Below, piece by piece: positions 17,625-26,343 of a DNA stretch of 64,000 nucleotides (positions are counted from its first letter, which is position 1; every line of letters begins with the position of its first letter). The stretch lies in the NCBI GenBank assembly GCA_002699585.1, contig PABP01000014.1:248001-312000 (forward strand). The letters run 5' to 3'. The DNA is from Anaerolineaceae bacterium (GTDB lineage Bacteria > Chloroflexota > Anaerolineae > Aggregatilineales > Phototrophicaceae). Both the position numbers and the translations under genes were made by a program. The notes beneath the pieces were generated by a model, which did no database searches, was not told where the DNA came from, and saw only the letters and a program-made list of their open reading frames with translations.

Positions 17625-18419
17625 ATGCAGTCCCAAGCTCAATCGCAAAACCCAAATCCCCATCGGGCGCGGCCCAAACGGCCTGTTGTCTACAACTACG
17701 ATACCAACAGCTTCTGGATGCGTTGGTTGGGTAGCAGCCTGTTCGTCTGGCTGATGTCCATCGTCGTTACCTTGATTTTGTTCGTGCCAGTTGCCTTCTT
17801 TTTCGGTGCATTCGGCCTGACCTTAATCAACAGCAGCGTACAAGATACCCTTATCAGTGGCATGATGATGGTGCTTGCTGGTGGGGCCATCGGCTTCAGT
17901 GTCGGTGTTTTGCAGCGCTACGTCCTGACCAATGTGCTCTACTGGACCGCCGACTACTGGCGGCTGAGCAGCACCATTGGTGGCGTCATTGGTGCCATTG
18001 TCCTCGGCGTGCTGACCCTTATTACCGATCAGTACCTGCTGGAAGATATGCTGTTCACATTGGCAGCGATGCCCATCTTCGCAACCATTCTTGGCCTGAC
18101 GCAGATGATTGCGCTGCGCGTGGCAGTGCGTCAGAGTTGGTTGTGGGTGCTGGCGAATCTGGTCGGCGGGTTGGTTTTCAGTGGCTTGGCGATGCGCAAC
18201 TCACTCGACCCGCGCGCCTGGGGTGAACTGCTGGGTGGCCTGGGACTGGGCGTCTTGGCAGCAATGGCGCAGGGCATTGTCACCGGCTATATCATGCTCT
18301 TCTTGTTCGAGCGCATGGCCTATCCTTTTATCAATGAAGACAAAGACGACCGCCCCCATGCTGAGGCTATTGAAGCCAACCCTGAAAAACCGCAGTCTGT
18401 ATGGGATGAGGCGATTTAG
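17625..18419 (+). CDS. Polytopic membrane protein, paralog of the previous gene
   Basis: A 264-residue protein with about seven hydrophobic helices, starting at ATG 17625 after GAGAAAG; an ATG-like longer start at 17574 is less likely. It shares the W-L-W-V-L-A-N-L-V-G-G block (about residues 170-180) with the preceding gene and has a Gln/Asn-rich soluble N-terminus. Unknown function. Its stop shares one base with the GTG start of the next gene, so translation of the two is likely coupled. Confidence 0.6.
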   Translation: MQSQAQSQNPNPHRARPKRPVVYNYDTNSFWMRWLGSSLFVWLMSIVVTLILFVPVAFFFGAFGLTLINSSVQDTLISGMMMVLAGGAIGFSVGVLQRYVLTNVLYWTADYWRLSSTIGGVIGAIVLGVLTLITDQYLLEDMLFTLAAMPIFATILGLTQMIALRVAVRQSWLWVLANLVGGLVFSGLAMRNSLDPRAWGELLGGLGLGVLAAMAQGIVTGYIMLFLFERMAYPFINEDKDDRPHAEAIEANPEKPQSVWDEAI

Positions 18420-18997
18420 TGCCACCTGCAAACCCTGCCGAAAAACTAAAGAGTGCCCCACTGGCCGACCTCGTCGGCCTGTTGTTGAAGCAGTTCCAGC
18501 GCTTGTTAGCCGAGCGCGGCCTATCCCTGACGACTGCCCAGATTGCCGACATTGGCGACCGAGTGGAAAAAAGGCAATCCCTACCCCCAGAATTCGCTGA
18601 TCTCACGCGGCATCTGGGTGATCTGGTCGCGGAGAGTGTGGACGAACTGCAAACGCGCTTCGGCTTCAGCTTTGCTGAATCAATGCATACGCAGATGGAT
18701 GCCATCAGCGGTTGGGAGACAACGGCGGACTTCATCGAATTGGCCAACTACAAAAGCAACGCCGAACTGCGTATTTCAGCAGGCTCGACCTTGCTGCTGA
18801 TGCTGGCTGAAACGGATTATGTACCTTATCTGCTGGCCGTCATCGACGCTGATGATGGCATCATGGATGTTGATGCCGCCTTAGCCCAACGTGCCCTGTG
18901 TCATGCGGCGGGTGTTTCACCGCACGCAGAGGACTGGCTGGCGCAAATTAGCCTTTGGTGGCAAGATCAAGCCAAAGCGACCCCTAATCACTCGTAG
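18419..18997 (+). CDS. Soluble protein of unknown function, coupled to the membrane protein upstream
   Basis: A 192-residue, mostly helical, acidic protein that starts with GTG inside the stop of the preceding gene. It has no signal or membrane segment. The second half (SAGSTLLLMLAETDYVPYLLAVIDADDGIMDVDAALAQRALCH) looks like HEAT-type helices. The coupling suggests a cytoplasmic partner of the membrane protein. No family recognised. Confidence 0.6.
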   Translation: MPPANPAEKLKSAPLADLVGLLLKQFQRLLAERGLSLTTAQIADIGDRVEKRQSLPPEFADLTRHLGDLVAESVDELQTRFGFSFAESMHTQMDAISGWETTADFIELANYKSNAELRISAGSTLLLMLAETDYVPYLLAVIDADDGIMDVDAALAQRALCHAAGVSPHAEDWLAQISLWWQDQAKATPNHS

Positions 18998-19026
18998 CTA
19001 AAATCCACTACCGGAAAACTATCGCC

Positions 19027-19896
19027 ATGCAACATGCTATCGACCGCGTTTTAGAACTATTCCAAGAAGGCATCGCCGCGTTTATCGCCCAACTGCCGCT
19101 GATTATCGTGGCGGGTTTAGTCTTTTTCGCGATTTATCGCGTGTCGATCCCGGTCGATATTGCTATCCGTCGCCTGCTGAGAGGGCGCTTGCGCTCGCGC
19201 AGTGTTGTCTTGTTGATCGCACGCCTGACGCGCTGGTCGATTGTGTTCGGCGGCTTTTTGCTTGCAGCGACCATCGCCCTGCCGGATTTCACGCCCTCGG
19301 AACTGCTGAGCGTGCTCGGTTTTGGTGGTGTCGCTATTGGCTTTGCCTTCCGTGATGTGCTGCAAAATTTCCTGGCGGGCATCCTCATTCTGCTGAACGA
19401 ACCCTTTGTCGTCGGTGATCAGATCGTTTTTGGCGGTTACGAAGGCACCGTTGAAGAAATCGAAGTGCGAGCCACTGTGCTGCGGACTTACGATAACGTG
19501 CAGGTGGTCATCCCTAATGGCGTGATTTACGCTGATTCGGTGGTGGTCAACACGGCTTATGACAAGCGCCGTTCCTCGTATGATGTCGGTATCGGCTACG
19601 ATGATGACATCGCTACTGCCCAGGAAATCTGTTTGCAGGTCATGCGGGAAATTGAAGGCGTGCTCAAATCGCCTGAACCCATGACAGTCATGATGGAAAT
19701 GGGCGACTTCGCCTTGATTTTCCGTGTGTATTGGTGGACCAATTCGCGTCAGGCTGATGTGCTGCGCGTGCAGGATCGTGTCCTGCGTACCATCAAGAAT
19801 CGTCTGACTGAAGAGGGCTTCACAATTCCGTTCCCTATTCGGACGGTGTACTTCCATAATGAAGACGAGAGTCATGTAAATCAAATAAGTTCTTAA
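19027..19896 (+). CDS. MscS-family mechanosensitive ion channel
   Basis: A 289-residue small MscS-type channel. There are two or three transmembrane helices in residues 15-115. The pore-lining helix is followed by the conserved GFGGVAIGFAFRDVLQNFLAGILILLNEPFVVGDQI (about 97-132). The beta domain reads VEEIEVRATVLRTYDNVQVVIPNG. It should open under membrane tension to release solutes on osmotic downshock. A second, longer MscS-type gene is at 62.2 kb. Confidence 0.92.
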   Translation: MQHAIDRVLELFQEGIAAFIAQLPLIIVAGLVFFAIYRVSIPVDIAIRRLLRGRLRSRSVVLLIARLTRWSIVFGGFLLAATIALPDFTPSELLSVLGFGGVAIGFAFRDVLQNFLAGILILLNEPFVVGDQIVFGGYEGTVEEIEVRATVLRTYDNVQVVIPNGVIYADSVVVNTAYDKRRSSYDVGIGYDDDIATAQEICLQVMREIEGVLKSPEPMTVMMEMGDFALIFRVYWWTNSRQADVLRVQDRVLRTIKNRLTEEGFTIPFPIRTVYFHNEDESHVNQISS

Positions 19897-19972
19897 CATG
19901 GCGGCTATAGGGGCGCTCATGGCTGCATGGTAAACTAGCGCCCTAGTACTGATTCGTTTTCAGGAAGTCCCT

Positions 19973-20827
19973 ATGCCCCAGCCCCTCGTTGAACTCGGCG
20001 GCGCGCCTGATGCGCCCGTGATGCATTTCGCCATTGCCAACGGCTTTGTCCCGGAAATCTACATCCCGCTGCTAGAACCCTTCTTCGAGGATTACCGTGT
20101 GGTGTCATTGCCGCCACGCGCCCTATGGGACAGTTTACCCGCACCAGACTTCGCCACAGACCAATGGGGCATCATGGCCGATGACCTGCTGGCAGGTATG
20201 GATGCCTATGGCTTCGATAAAGTCATTGGCGTTGGGCACTCGATGGGGGCGGTCGCGACAGTGCTGGCGGCTCTCAAACAGCCTGAGCGTTTCTCTCATC
20301 TGATTCTGCTTGACCCCACGATTTTGTTACAAGACCTGGGCAATGCCCTGCAAGCGGCGGTCCGTGCTAACATGGCCGAGCGCATCCCAATGGTTGATTC
20401 GGCCCTGCGCCGCGTCCGCACATTTGACTCGGTTGATGCGGCTGAACGGCACCTGCGCAGCAAGCGCGTCTTCAGTGAGTGGGATGAGCGCGCATTGCAT
20501 AACTATGCCGCGTACGGGACTATCCCAACCGATGCCAATAGTGGCTCGCGTAAATTACGCTTCCCTGCGGATTGGGAAGCCTACTATTATGCAGCTTATA
20601 CGCCGCTATATGATCTGCTGCCGCAGCTCAATGGCTTGTTGCCGACGCTGTTCATTGAAGCCGAAGACAGCAACGCTTTTGTGCCAAAAACCTTCCGTGA
20701 AGTTCAGGAACTTGTCCCCAGCGCGACCTATGTCCAGCTCAAAGAGCAGGAGCATCTGTTCCCGATGGTTGTCCCGCACGCGGTCAGCCAGGTCATACGC
20801 GATTTCCTGGATGACTTGCTCACGTAA
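19973..20827 (+). CDS. Alpha/beta hydrolase
   Basis: A 284-residue protein of typical alpha/beta-hydrolase length. The nucleophile elbow is GVGHSMGAVATVLAAL (Ser near residue 90), the acid is likely an Asp near FIEAEDSN, and the catalytic His is in KEQEHLFPMV near the C-terminus. The cap region (about 120-210) is helical. The family includes esterases, lactonases and haloalkane-type enzymes; the substrate cannot be read from the sequence. It is a single gene after the MscS channel. Confidence 0.85.
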   Translation: MPQPLVELGGAPDAPVMHFAIANGFVPEIYIPLLEPFFEDYRVVSLPPRALWDSLPAPDFATDQWGIMADDLLAGMDAYGFDKVIGVGHSMGAVATVLAALKQPERFSHLILLDPTILLQDLGNALQAAVRANMAERIPMVDSALRRVRTFDSVDAAERHLRSKRVFSEWDERALHNYAAYGTIPTDANSGSRKLRFPADWEAYYYAAYTPLYDLLPQLNGLLPTLFIEAEDSNAFVPKTFREVQELVPSATYVQLKEQEHLFPMVVPHAVSQVIRDFLDDLLT

Positions 20828-21093
20828 CGTCGCCAGCTAACGCTCTCTTACGCGCCTTGTCGCCATTGCCGATGACCCATTGTGCATACCACCTGAACGG
20901 CTGGTTACTTTACCAGAGCGTTTAGGCACATCGCCTGAAAATGTAGGCCGATAGATCGTCACTCCTCCCACAAGAACAATAACGACCATCCCGCTATGAT
21001 CGAATGGCACTCATGTGCATGATCCATAACGCTTCATCAAAATGTTTCACCAATCGCATATTCAAACGCATATCCGTTGGGAGATAGATTGCA

Positions 21094-22029
21094 ATGAAAA
21101 AATGGCTCGTCTATTGTGTCGTCGCTATGCTCTTGCTCGCCGCCTCCGTTCCCGCATTCGCCCAGGCAGAAGCCCTCGATAGCACGCCGCGTCTGGCCAT
21201 CGTTTCCGCATTCGGCCCGGAAATTGTGCTCATGCTACAAGAAGCCGAAGTTGACGCAACGTACACCATCAATGGTGTCGAATTCACCACTGGCACGTTG
21301 ATGGGCAATGATGTCGTCCTGTTCCTCAGCGGCGTCAGCACCGTCAACACCGCCATGAACATCCAATCCGCCATCGACCATTTCAATGTCAGCCATATTA
21401 TTTTTAGTGGCATCGCAGGCGGTGTCGATCCGGCGCTGCACATTGGCGATGTCGTCGTGCCGGAGCAGTGGGGCCAATACCTGGAAATGGAATACGCCCG
21501 CGAAACAGCTCCCGATGAGTTCAGCAATACGGGTATGTTCGAGTATAACTTTGACAATTTTGGCATGATGTTCCCACGCCCGGTCACGGTCTATAGCGAC
21601 AGCGTGACGGAAGGCGAATCCAAGTTCTGGTTCCCGGTCGATCCTGATATGTTTGCCGTTGCCCAGTCGATTGAAGCCACCCTGGAATCTGACTTGCTGC
21701 AATGTAATGCCGAAGAGGTCTGCCTGACCGAAGCACCGGAATTGATTGTCGGTGGTAACGGCGTATCCGGCCCCGTCTTTGTCGATAATGCCGAATTCCG
21801 CGAATATGCTTTCGCCACATTTGAGGCGGCTGTCCTCGACATGGAAACGGCTTCGGCGGCGATGGTCGCCTATGCCAATGAAATCCCCTTCATTGGCTTC
21901 CGCAGCCTGTCCGACCTGGCCGGGGGCGGTGAAGGGGCCAACGAGATGGGCACGTTCTTCTCGATTGCTGCCGATAATGCGGCCCTGGTCGTCATGGACT
22001 TCTTATCCGCCTGGGCCGAGCAAGGTTAG
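21094..22029 (+). CDS. Exported MTA/SAH nucleosidase-like protein
   Basis: A 311-residue protein with a clear signal peptide (MKKWLVYCVVAMLLLAASVPAFAQA). The mature part is a PNP/UDP-phosphorylase-superfamily domain closest to 5'-methylthioadenosine/S-adenosylhomocysteine nucleosidase: FSGIAGGVDPALHIGDVVVP (about 106-125), the substrate-binding VLDMETASAAMVAYA (near 250) and RSLSDLAGG, whose Asp is the catalytic acid in MtnN. The enzyme would split a nucleoside into base and sugar, here outside the cytoplasm. A CNAEEVC insert near residue 205 might be a disulfide loop. It is monocistronic. Confidence 0.85.
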   Translation: MKKWLVYCVVAMLLLAASVPAFAQAEALDSTPRLAIVSAFGPEIVLMLQEAEVDATYTINGVEFTTGTLMGNDVVLFLSGVSTVNTAMNIQSAIDHFNVSHIIFSGIAGGVDPALHIGDVVVPEQWGQYLEMEYARETAPDEFSNTGMFEYNFDNFGMMFPRPVTVYSDSVTEGESKFWFPVDPDMFAVAQSIEATLESDLLQCNAEEVCLTEAPELIVGGNGVSGPVFVDNAEFREYAFATFEAAVLDMETASAAMVAYANEIPFIGFRSLSDLAGGGEGANEMGTFFSIAADNAALVVMDFLSAWAEQG

Positions 22030-22053
22030 TCAAGTCGATATTCACTAGATGAC

Positions 22054-22080
22054 GTAGGGGCATAATATATTATGCCCCAC
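22054..22080. repeat. Palindromic repeat family A, copy 1
   Basis: Arms GTAGGGGCATAATA and TATTATGCCCCAC give an almost perfect 27-bp palindrome shortly after the nucleosidase gene. Similar elements lie at 22102, 29763, 40101 and 56309. Confidence 0.7.
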
Positions 22081-22101
22081 GTTGGCCATTGTTTTAGCAG
22101 C

Positions 22102-22127
22102 GTAGGGGCACGACTTGTCGTGCCTTT
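22102..22127. repeat. Palindromic repeat family A, copy 2
   Basis: GTAGGGGCACGAC, a short centre, then GTCGTGCC followed by TTTCTT. It is 21 bases from copy 1 and may act as a terminator. The rest of 22128-22314 shows no gene I can support. Confidence 0.6.
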
Positions 22128-22314
22128 CTTATCTCTATGTCCCTTCACCAATTCTTCAATCTCATGCGCTAAGATGCGCATACTTTTGACGACCCTGGCC
22201 ATGCGCATGATGCCGTTCGTCATGCAGCGGTCAATGTCTGCCTAAAGCGCGTTATAATAGGGCCGATACAGTGACCCTGTTTTTAAGCGACCATATACCT
22301 AAAGGATAATCCCC

Positions 22315-23319
22315 ATGACCGATGCCGCTGCCCCGGCCATGCCCCCTGACATGCAGCTTGATGAATTCGCCGCGCTGGCCCAGACCATCGAGCAAGAAGT
22401 TGGCAAGGTCATCGTTGGCCAAAAAGATGTCGTCCGTAGCGCCATTATATGCATTTTGGCTGGGCGACATGCATTGCTAGAAGGGGTCCCCGGCTTGGGC
22501 AAGACCATGCTCATCCGTACCCTGGCTGATGTGCTCGACATGAAATTCTCGCGCATTCAATTCACACCGGACCTGATGCCGGCTGATATCGTCGGCACCG
22601 ACATCCTGGAAGAGACGGAAGAAGGCCGCCGCCAGTTTCGCTTCCAACAGGGGCCGATCTTCGCCAATCTGGTGCTGGCCGATGAAATCAACCGCGCCAC
22701 GCCCAAGACCCAATCGGCCATGCTGGAGGCTATGCAGGAAAAGACGGTCACGGTAGCCGGTCGGCGTTATGACCTGGAAAAACCGTTTTTTGTGCTGGCA
22801 ACACAGAACCCGCTGGAAATGGAAGGCACCTATCCATTGCCGGAAGCCCAGCTAGATCGTTTCCTGTTCAAAGTGAATGTGACGTTCCCGGCTGTTGAGG
22901 ACCTCGTTGCCATCCTCGACCGCACAACTGGCGTCGATGTCCCGGAAGCCAGTACGGTTGCCAGCGCACAGCAGGTCATCCAGATGGGGCATCTGGCACT
23001 CAGTACGCCGATTGCGCCCCACGTCAGCGAGTACGTCGCTCGCTTGATTGTCGCTACCCACCCGGATAGTGAGCTATCGACCGTGATGGCGCGTCAGTAT
23101 GTGCAGGTGGGGGCTTCGCCGCGTGGTGCCCAGGCGCTCATCATTGGTGCCAAAGTGAACGCCCTGCTTGAGGGACGCTTTAACGTCTCCTTCGACGACA
23201 TCGCCGCCGTTGCCGCACCCAGCCTGCGTCATCGTATATTGCTCAACTTTGAAGGCCAAGCGGAAGCCATCTCGCCGGATGCAATCGTCGCGGATCTGTT
23301 AGCGACTGTGAAGAAATAG
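22315..23319 (+). CDS. MoxR-family AAA+ ATPase
   Basis: A 334-residue AAA+ protein. Walker A is GVPGLGKT (58-65), Walker B and following helix are LVLADEINRATPKTQSAMLEAMQE (about 120-143), and sensor 1 is FFVLATQNP. The arrangement and length are those of MoxR chaperones, which work with DUF58 and VWA proteins, here about 1.6 kb and 3 kb downstream. It is thought to remodel or insert cofactors into partner proteins. Two unrelated small genes separate it from DUF58, which is uncommon. Confidence 0.93.
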   Translation: MTDAAAPAMPPDMQLDEFAALAQTIEQEVGKVIVGQKDVVRSAIICILAGRHALLEGVPGLGKTMLIRTLADVLDMKFSRIQFTPDLMPADIVGTDILEETEEGRRQFRFQQGPIFANLVLADEINRATPKTQSAMLEAMQEKTVTVAGRRYDLEKPFFVLATQNPLEMEGTYPLPEAQLDRFLFKVNVTFPAVEDLVAILDRTTGVDVPEASTVASAQQVIQMGHLALSTPIAPHVSEYVARLIVATHPDSELSTVMARQYVQVGASPRGAQALIIGAKVNALLEGRFNVSFDDIAAVAAPSLRHRILLNFEGQAEAISPDAIVADLLATVKK

Positions 23320-23413
23320 CCATATCCTATACGCGTGATCTGCGCATTTGCACCTTAACAACATGAACCGGACCCCTTGATGAATACGATGCGCTTCGTT
23401 TCTCCTTGTCAAA

Positions 23414-23962
23414 ATGTATCTTAATTTTGCACATGCCGGCTTGCCCTTAAACTATTTGTACTATTTAGTTTGGTTAGCCTCAACATGCGAATCATCATTC
23501 AAACATTGTAAAGTCTATCTTGTGCCCAATCCCGAAACACTGTTTCAACAACACACATTTCACTTCTACGTGATTGATGATTTCATCGATGTCTATTCCT
23601 TGAAAGACGCTCGGCGCGTGACTATGGATGCTTATGTGGCCAAGGCCCACGAACGCTATGGTCTGGCTAATCAGATCGAGGCGTATTCTTACACGATTTA
23701 CGATGTCAGTAGTGTGACTTTGCCGACGCCGTATGCCGTGGCAAAAGCTTCTGAAATTGCCAGTATCTCGCGTTTTGGCGAGTCGTCGGCCATCGTCACG
23801 CCGAATTCCTTGCTGATCTTTGTTCGTAGCATTATAAATCGTGTAATGACCCGGGGCGTGGTTAAGAATCGCTTCTTTACCGAATTGGACGAGGCGGTGG
23901 CATGGCTGCATGAAGAGCGTACTCGTGTTGAATCTGACAAACTGGGTGTACTTCGTCACTGA
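23414..23962 (+). CDS. Small SpoIIAA/STAS-like protein, paralog of the next gene
   Basis: A 182-residue frame. The region from FHFYVIDDFIDVYSLKDARR to the C-terminus (ELDEAVAWLHEER) aligns with the next gene: F-Y-V...D-x-Y, an acidic-Arg-Thr turn, P-Y-A-V, S-I-I-x-R, and a final A-x-x-W-L. A central strand-turn-strand followed by a C-terminal A-x-x-WL helix is what SpoIIAA/STAS-like domains show; the fold is my inference. The first 36 residues have no counterpart and no ribosome-binding site, so the true start may be GTG 23522. Confidence 0.5.
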   Translation: MYLNFAHAGLPLNYLYYLVWLASTCESSFKHCKVYLVPNPETLFQQHTFHFYVIDDFIDVYSLKDARRVTMDAYVAKAHERYGLANQIEAYSYTIYDVSSVTLPTPYAVAKASEIASISRFGESSAIVTPNSLLIFVRSIINRVMTRGVVKNRFFTELDEAVAWLHEERTRVESDKLGVLRH

Positions 23963-24200
23963 ACACTGCCATAAATTTGGGAAATTCCTCAGCAACTTGG
24001 TTACGTAAGCCCTTAGTATGGAAGATGGTTATTTACCCTGTGGGCCTGCTCGAACTTGTTAGGATATATATCCTGTTCATCGTAGTTTTCTAACAAAAAC
24101 TCAAGGTTATAGATTCATGTGTGAGCGAATGTGTTGTAATATACAGTTACAATACTTCGGATTTTTATGACCAGCGAGCTGGACTCAGCGGAGACATACC

Positions 24201-24671
24201 TTGTCGACGTCAAATCAACAACCGACGCATCCTCATAGCCGCTTACAGATGAGTGTCAGTGACCTCAAACGTCAATGGGGCCTGACGTTCTACGTCCGTT
24301 CAGATGGGACAGATATGTATATCTTCGAGGACACGCGCTCGGATACGATCAATGCCTGGTCGCAAATTGCGATTCAGCGAGATCTGGCTGCTGCCGCCGA
24401 TAATCGGCATATGGTCTGTCTGTATGATCTGCGCGGCTGCTCCGTTAGCCCTTATGCCGTTCTCCAGGGCCACGAGACGATTCAGCAAACGCCACCCAAT
24501 GTGCGCCAATCCATCGCGGTGCTCATTGACGACAATGGGATCTTGCGCGCGATGCAGAGCATCATCCGCCGACTGACCAAACCCAACCTTCAGCAAACTA
24601 TTCTTCTGTTTACGGACCCCGCAAATGCCGAGTTGTGGCTTAATCAACGTCGCATTGAAATGGACAGTTGA
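24201..24671 (+). CDS. Small SpoIIAA/STAS-like protein, paralog of the previous gene
   Basis: A 156-residue soluble protein starting at TTG with GGAG 7 bases upstream. LTFYVRSDGTDMYIFEDTR and LLFTDPANAELWLNQRR match the preceding gene at low identity. A duplicated pair inserted between moxR and the DUF58 gene suggests they belong together, but no function is known. Expression is probably separate from moxR because the upstream gap is over 230 bases. Confidence 0.55.
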   Translation: MSTSNQQPTHPHSRLQMSVSDLKRQWGLTFYVRSDGTDMYIFEDTRSDTINAWSQIAIQRDLAAAADNRHMVCLYDLRGCSVSPYAVLQGHETIQQTPPNVRQSIAVLIDDNGILRAMQSIIRRLTKPNLQQTILLFTDPANAELWLNQRRIEMDS

Positions 24672-24691
24672 ACCAACTGCCAATTTATTCC

Positions 24692-24737
24692 TCAGCATAA
24701 AGCTTTAGTCAGCATAAAGCTCTAGAGCATAAACTCT
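24692..24737. repeat. 17-bp tandem repeat
   Basis: TCAGCATAAAGCTTTAG (24692-24708) is followed directly by TCAGCATAAAGCTCTAG (24709-24725), one mismatch, and a decayed third copy AGCATAAACTCT. It lies after the second STAS-like gene and before the DUF58 gene. Confidence 0.6.
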
Positions 24738-24919
24738 CAATCTAGACACGTAGGCTGCGCAGTCGTGGCTAAGTGCATTTCCCTGGTCTACAATCCCTAG
24801 GCCTATAATCCCTATTTGATTGCCTCAACCCGCGTCGAGACAGCCAGCGACATAAGATGATGTACCTTGCGTCGCCTGCTGACTTGATGTATAGCTGAAT
24901 GACCATTAGGTGAGTGACT

Positions 24920-25840
24920 ATGACGAATCCACCGAATACCCAACAACTCCTGCCAGAAGCCGTTCGTCGCCGTATGGACCCACTGATGCTGGTGGCCAAT
25001 AAAATTCGTGCCGGGGCGATGAAAGGCGAACGGCGCAGCATCAAGCGCGGGACGAGCATCGAGTTCGCTGATTATCGTAATTATTCCCCTGGCGATGACT
25101 TGCGTAAGCTGGACTGGAACGTCTATGCCCGTCTGGAACGCCCCTACATCAAGCTGCTGGAAGACGAAGAGGATTTGGCGGTCCATCTGCTGCTGGATAT
25201 GAGCGGCAGCATGTCGTGGCCGCGCGATGAAGAATCCGGTGACCTGGCGCACAACAAGCTGCTCTTCGCCCAGCGGATTGCGGCTAGCTTGGCCTATATT
25301 TCGCTCAGTACCGGTGACCGTCTGACCATCAATGCTCTCAGCGAAAGTCGTGTGCCGATGTATGGCCCGACGCGCGGTCGTGCCCAGAGTGTGGCCATGC
25401 TGCGCTACCTGAACAGCCTGAAGGCATCCGGCCAAACCGACCTCAACCATACGTTGCGCCAATTTGCCCTGCGGGAACGGCGGCCCGGTTTGGTGGTTAT
25501 TCTCAGCGACCTCTTTTCGCCAGCGGGCTATCTCGACGGCCTGAATCGGGTGCTGTCTAAGGGCCATGAGGTCGTTATTGTGCATATTCTCTCGCCCGAT
25601 GAGATCGCCCCACCGTTGGGTGGCGATTTGCGGCTGGTGGATGTCGAAACGGACCGTCCACAAGAAGTGACGATTGATGCCACCATGCGCACGATCTATG
25701 AGCATCGACTGCGGGCATGGCTCGATGAACTGCGCGATACCTGCGGTCGGCGCGGGGTACATTACGTGCTGGCACAATCCGATATGCCGCCAGAGCGCGT
25801 CATTTTGTATGATCTGCGCCGGTTGGGGTTGGTCAAGTAA
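24920..25840 (+). CDS. DUF58-domain protein (MoxR partner)
   Basis: A 306-residue protein. The conserved RRGTSIEFADYRNYSPGDD-type segment (here KRGTSIEFADYRNYSPGDD, about 40-58) leads into RKLDWNVYARLERPYIKLLEDEED, the DUF58 core. LLLDMSGSM provides the D-x-S-x-S of a VWA-like metal site. DUF58 proteins work with MoxR ATPases in an unknown process. ATG 24920 has AGGTGA upstream; GTG 24914 is the alternative. The next gene in a usual module would be the BatA-like gene, but an inverted GxxExxY cassette intervenes. Confidence 0.9.
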   Translation: MTNPPNTQQLLPEAVRRRMDPLMLVANKIRAGAMKGERRSIKRGTSIEFADYRNYSPGDDLRKLDWNVYARLERPYIKLLEDEEDLAVHLLLDMSGSMSWPRDEESGDLAHNKLLFAQRIAASLAYISLSTGDRLTINALSESRVPMYGPTRGRAQSVAMLRYLNSLKASGQTDLNHTLRQFALRERRPGLVVILSDLFSPAGYLDGLNRVLSKGHEVVIVHILSPDEIAPPLGGDLRLVDVETDRPQEVTIDATMRTIYEHRLRAWLDELRDTCGRRGVHYVLAQSDMPPERVILYDLRRLGLVK

Positions 25841-25858
25841 CCATCAACACAAATGATT

Positions 25859-25895
25859 AACACAGAGACACAAAGGCTCAGAGACTCAGAGAAAA
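25859..25895 (+). repeat. Left 37-bp inverted repeat of the GxxExxY cassette
   Basis: Begins AACACAGAGACACAAAGG and ends CTCAGAGAAAA. It matches the reverse complement of 26344-26380 at about 32 of 37 positions. It starts 19 bases after the DUF58 stop. Confidence 0.8.
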
Positions 25896-25925
25896 GATAA
25901 AGCTGAGAAGATGAGATGAAGAAAG

Positions 25926-26300
25926 CTAATTAACTACGCGGTGAATGCCGTTCTTGACGTAGCGCTCGCCGAAATTAATCACGAGGCCCAAACGTAAGTT
26001 GAGTAAGCGTAAGTAGGTTAGGACCTGGGCTTCATAAATACTATTGTATTGGGTGGTTGCTTTGCATTCGATAATAACAGCACGATCAATGAGTAGGTCC
26101 AGCCGGAGAGGTGTCCCAAGTTCATGACCTTTATAGGCTATCGGAACCAATTTTTGACGCTGGACATCAAACCCGCGGTCAATAAGTTCAAAGGACAGCG
26201 CTTCTTCATAGACGCTTTCCAGCAGACCTGGGCCGCCCAGGGTTCGATGTACGGCAATGGCGGCATCAACGATACCTGCACTGATCGTATTTTCTTTCAT
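25926..26300 (-). CDS. GxxExxY family protein (PD-(D/E)XK nuclease-like)
   Basis: A 124-residue protein with the family name motif as GLLESVYEEAL (about residues 25-35), then VPIAYKGHELGTPLRLDLLIDRAVIIECKA. The D...ECK pattern matches the PD-(D/E)XK nuclease fold (D69, E74-x-K in order). The family is widespread in environmental genomes, has no proven function and is often found inside short CACAGAG-rich repeats, as here. It lies against the direction of the surrounding module, which argues for insertion. Confidence 0.85.
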   Translation of the reverse strand: MKENTISAGIVDAAIAVHRTLGGPGLLESVYEEALSFELIDRGFDVQRQKLVPIAYKGHELGTPLRLDLLIDRAVIIECKATTQYNSIYEAQVLTYLRLLNLRLGLVINFGERYVKNGIHRVVN

Positions 26301-26343
26301 AGAACCCTACCGTTTCTCTCGGTTCACACGCTTTTGAATTTCG

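Noticed and set aside
22026-22223. 65-codon minus-strand frame over the family A palindromes
   Set aside because: It runs through two palindromic repeats and has no ribosome-binding site, although its first 30 residues look helical.
24812-25777. 321-codon minus-strand frame over the DUF58 gene
   Set aside because: Antisense shadow; the DUF58 motifs on the plus strand are clear.
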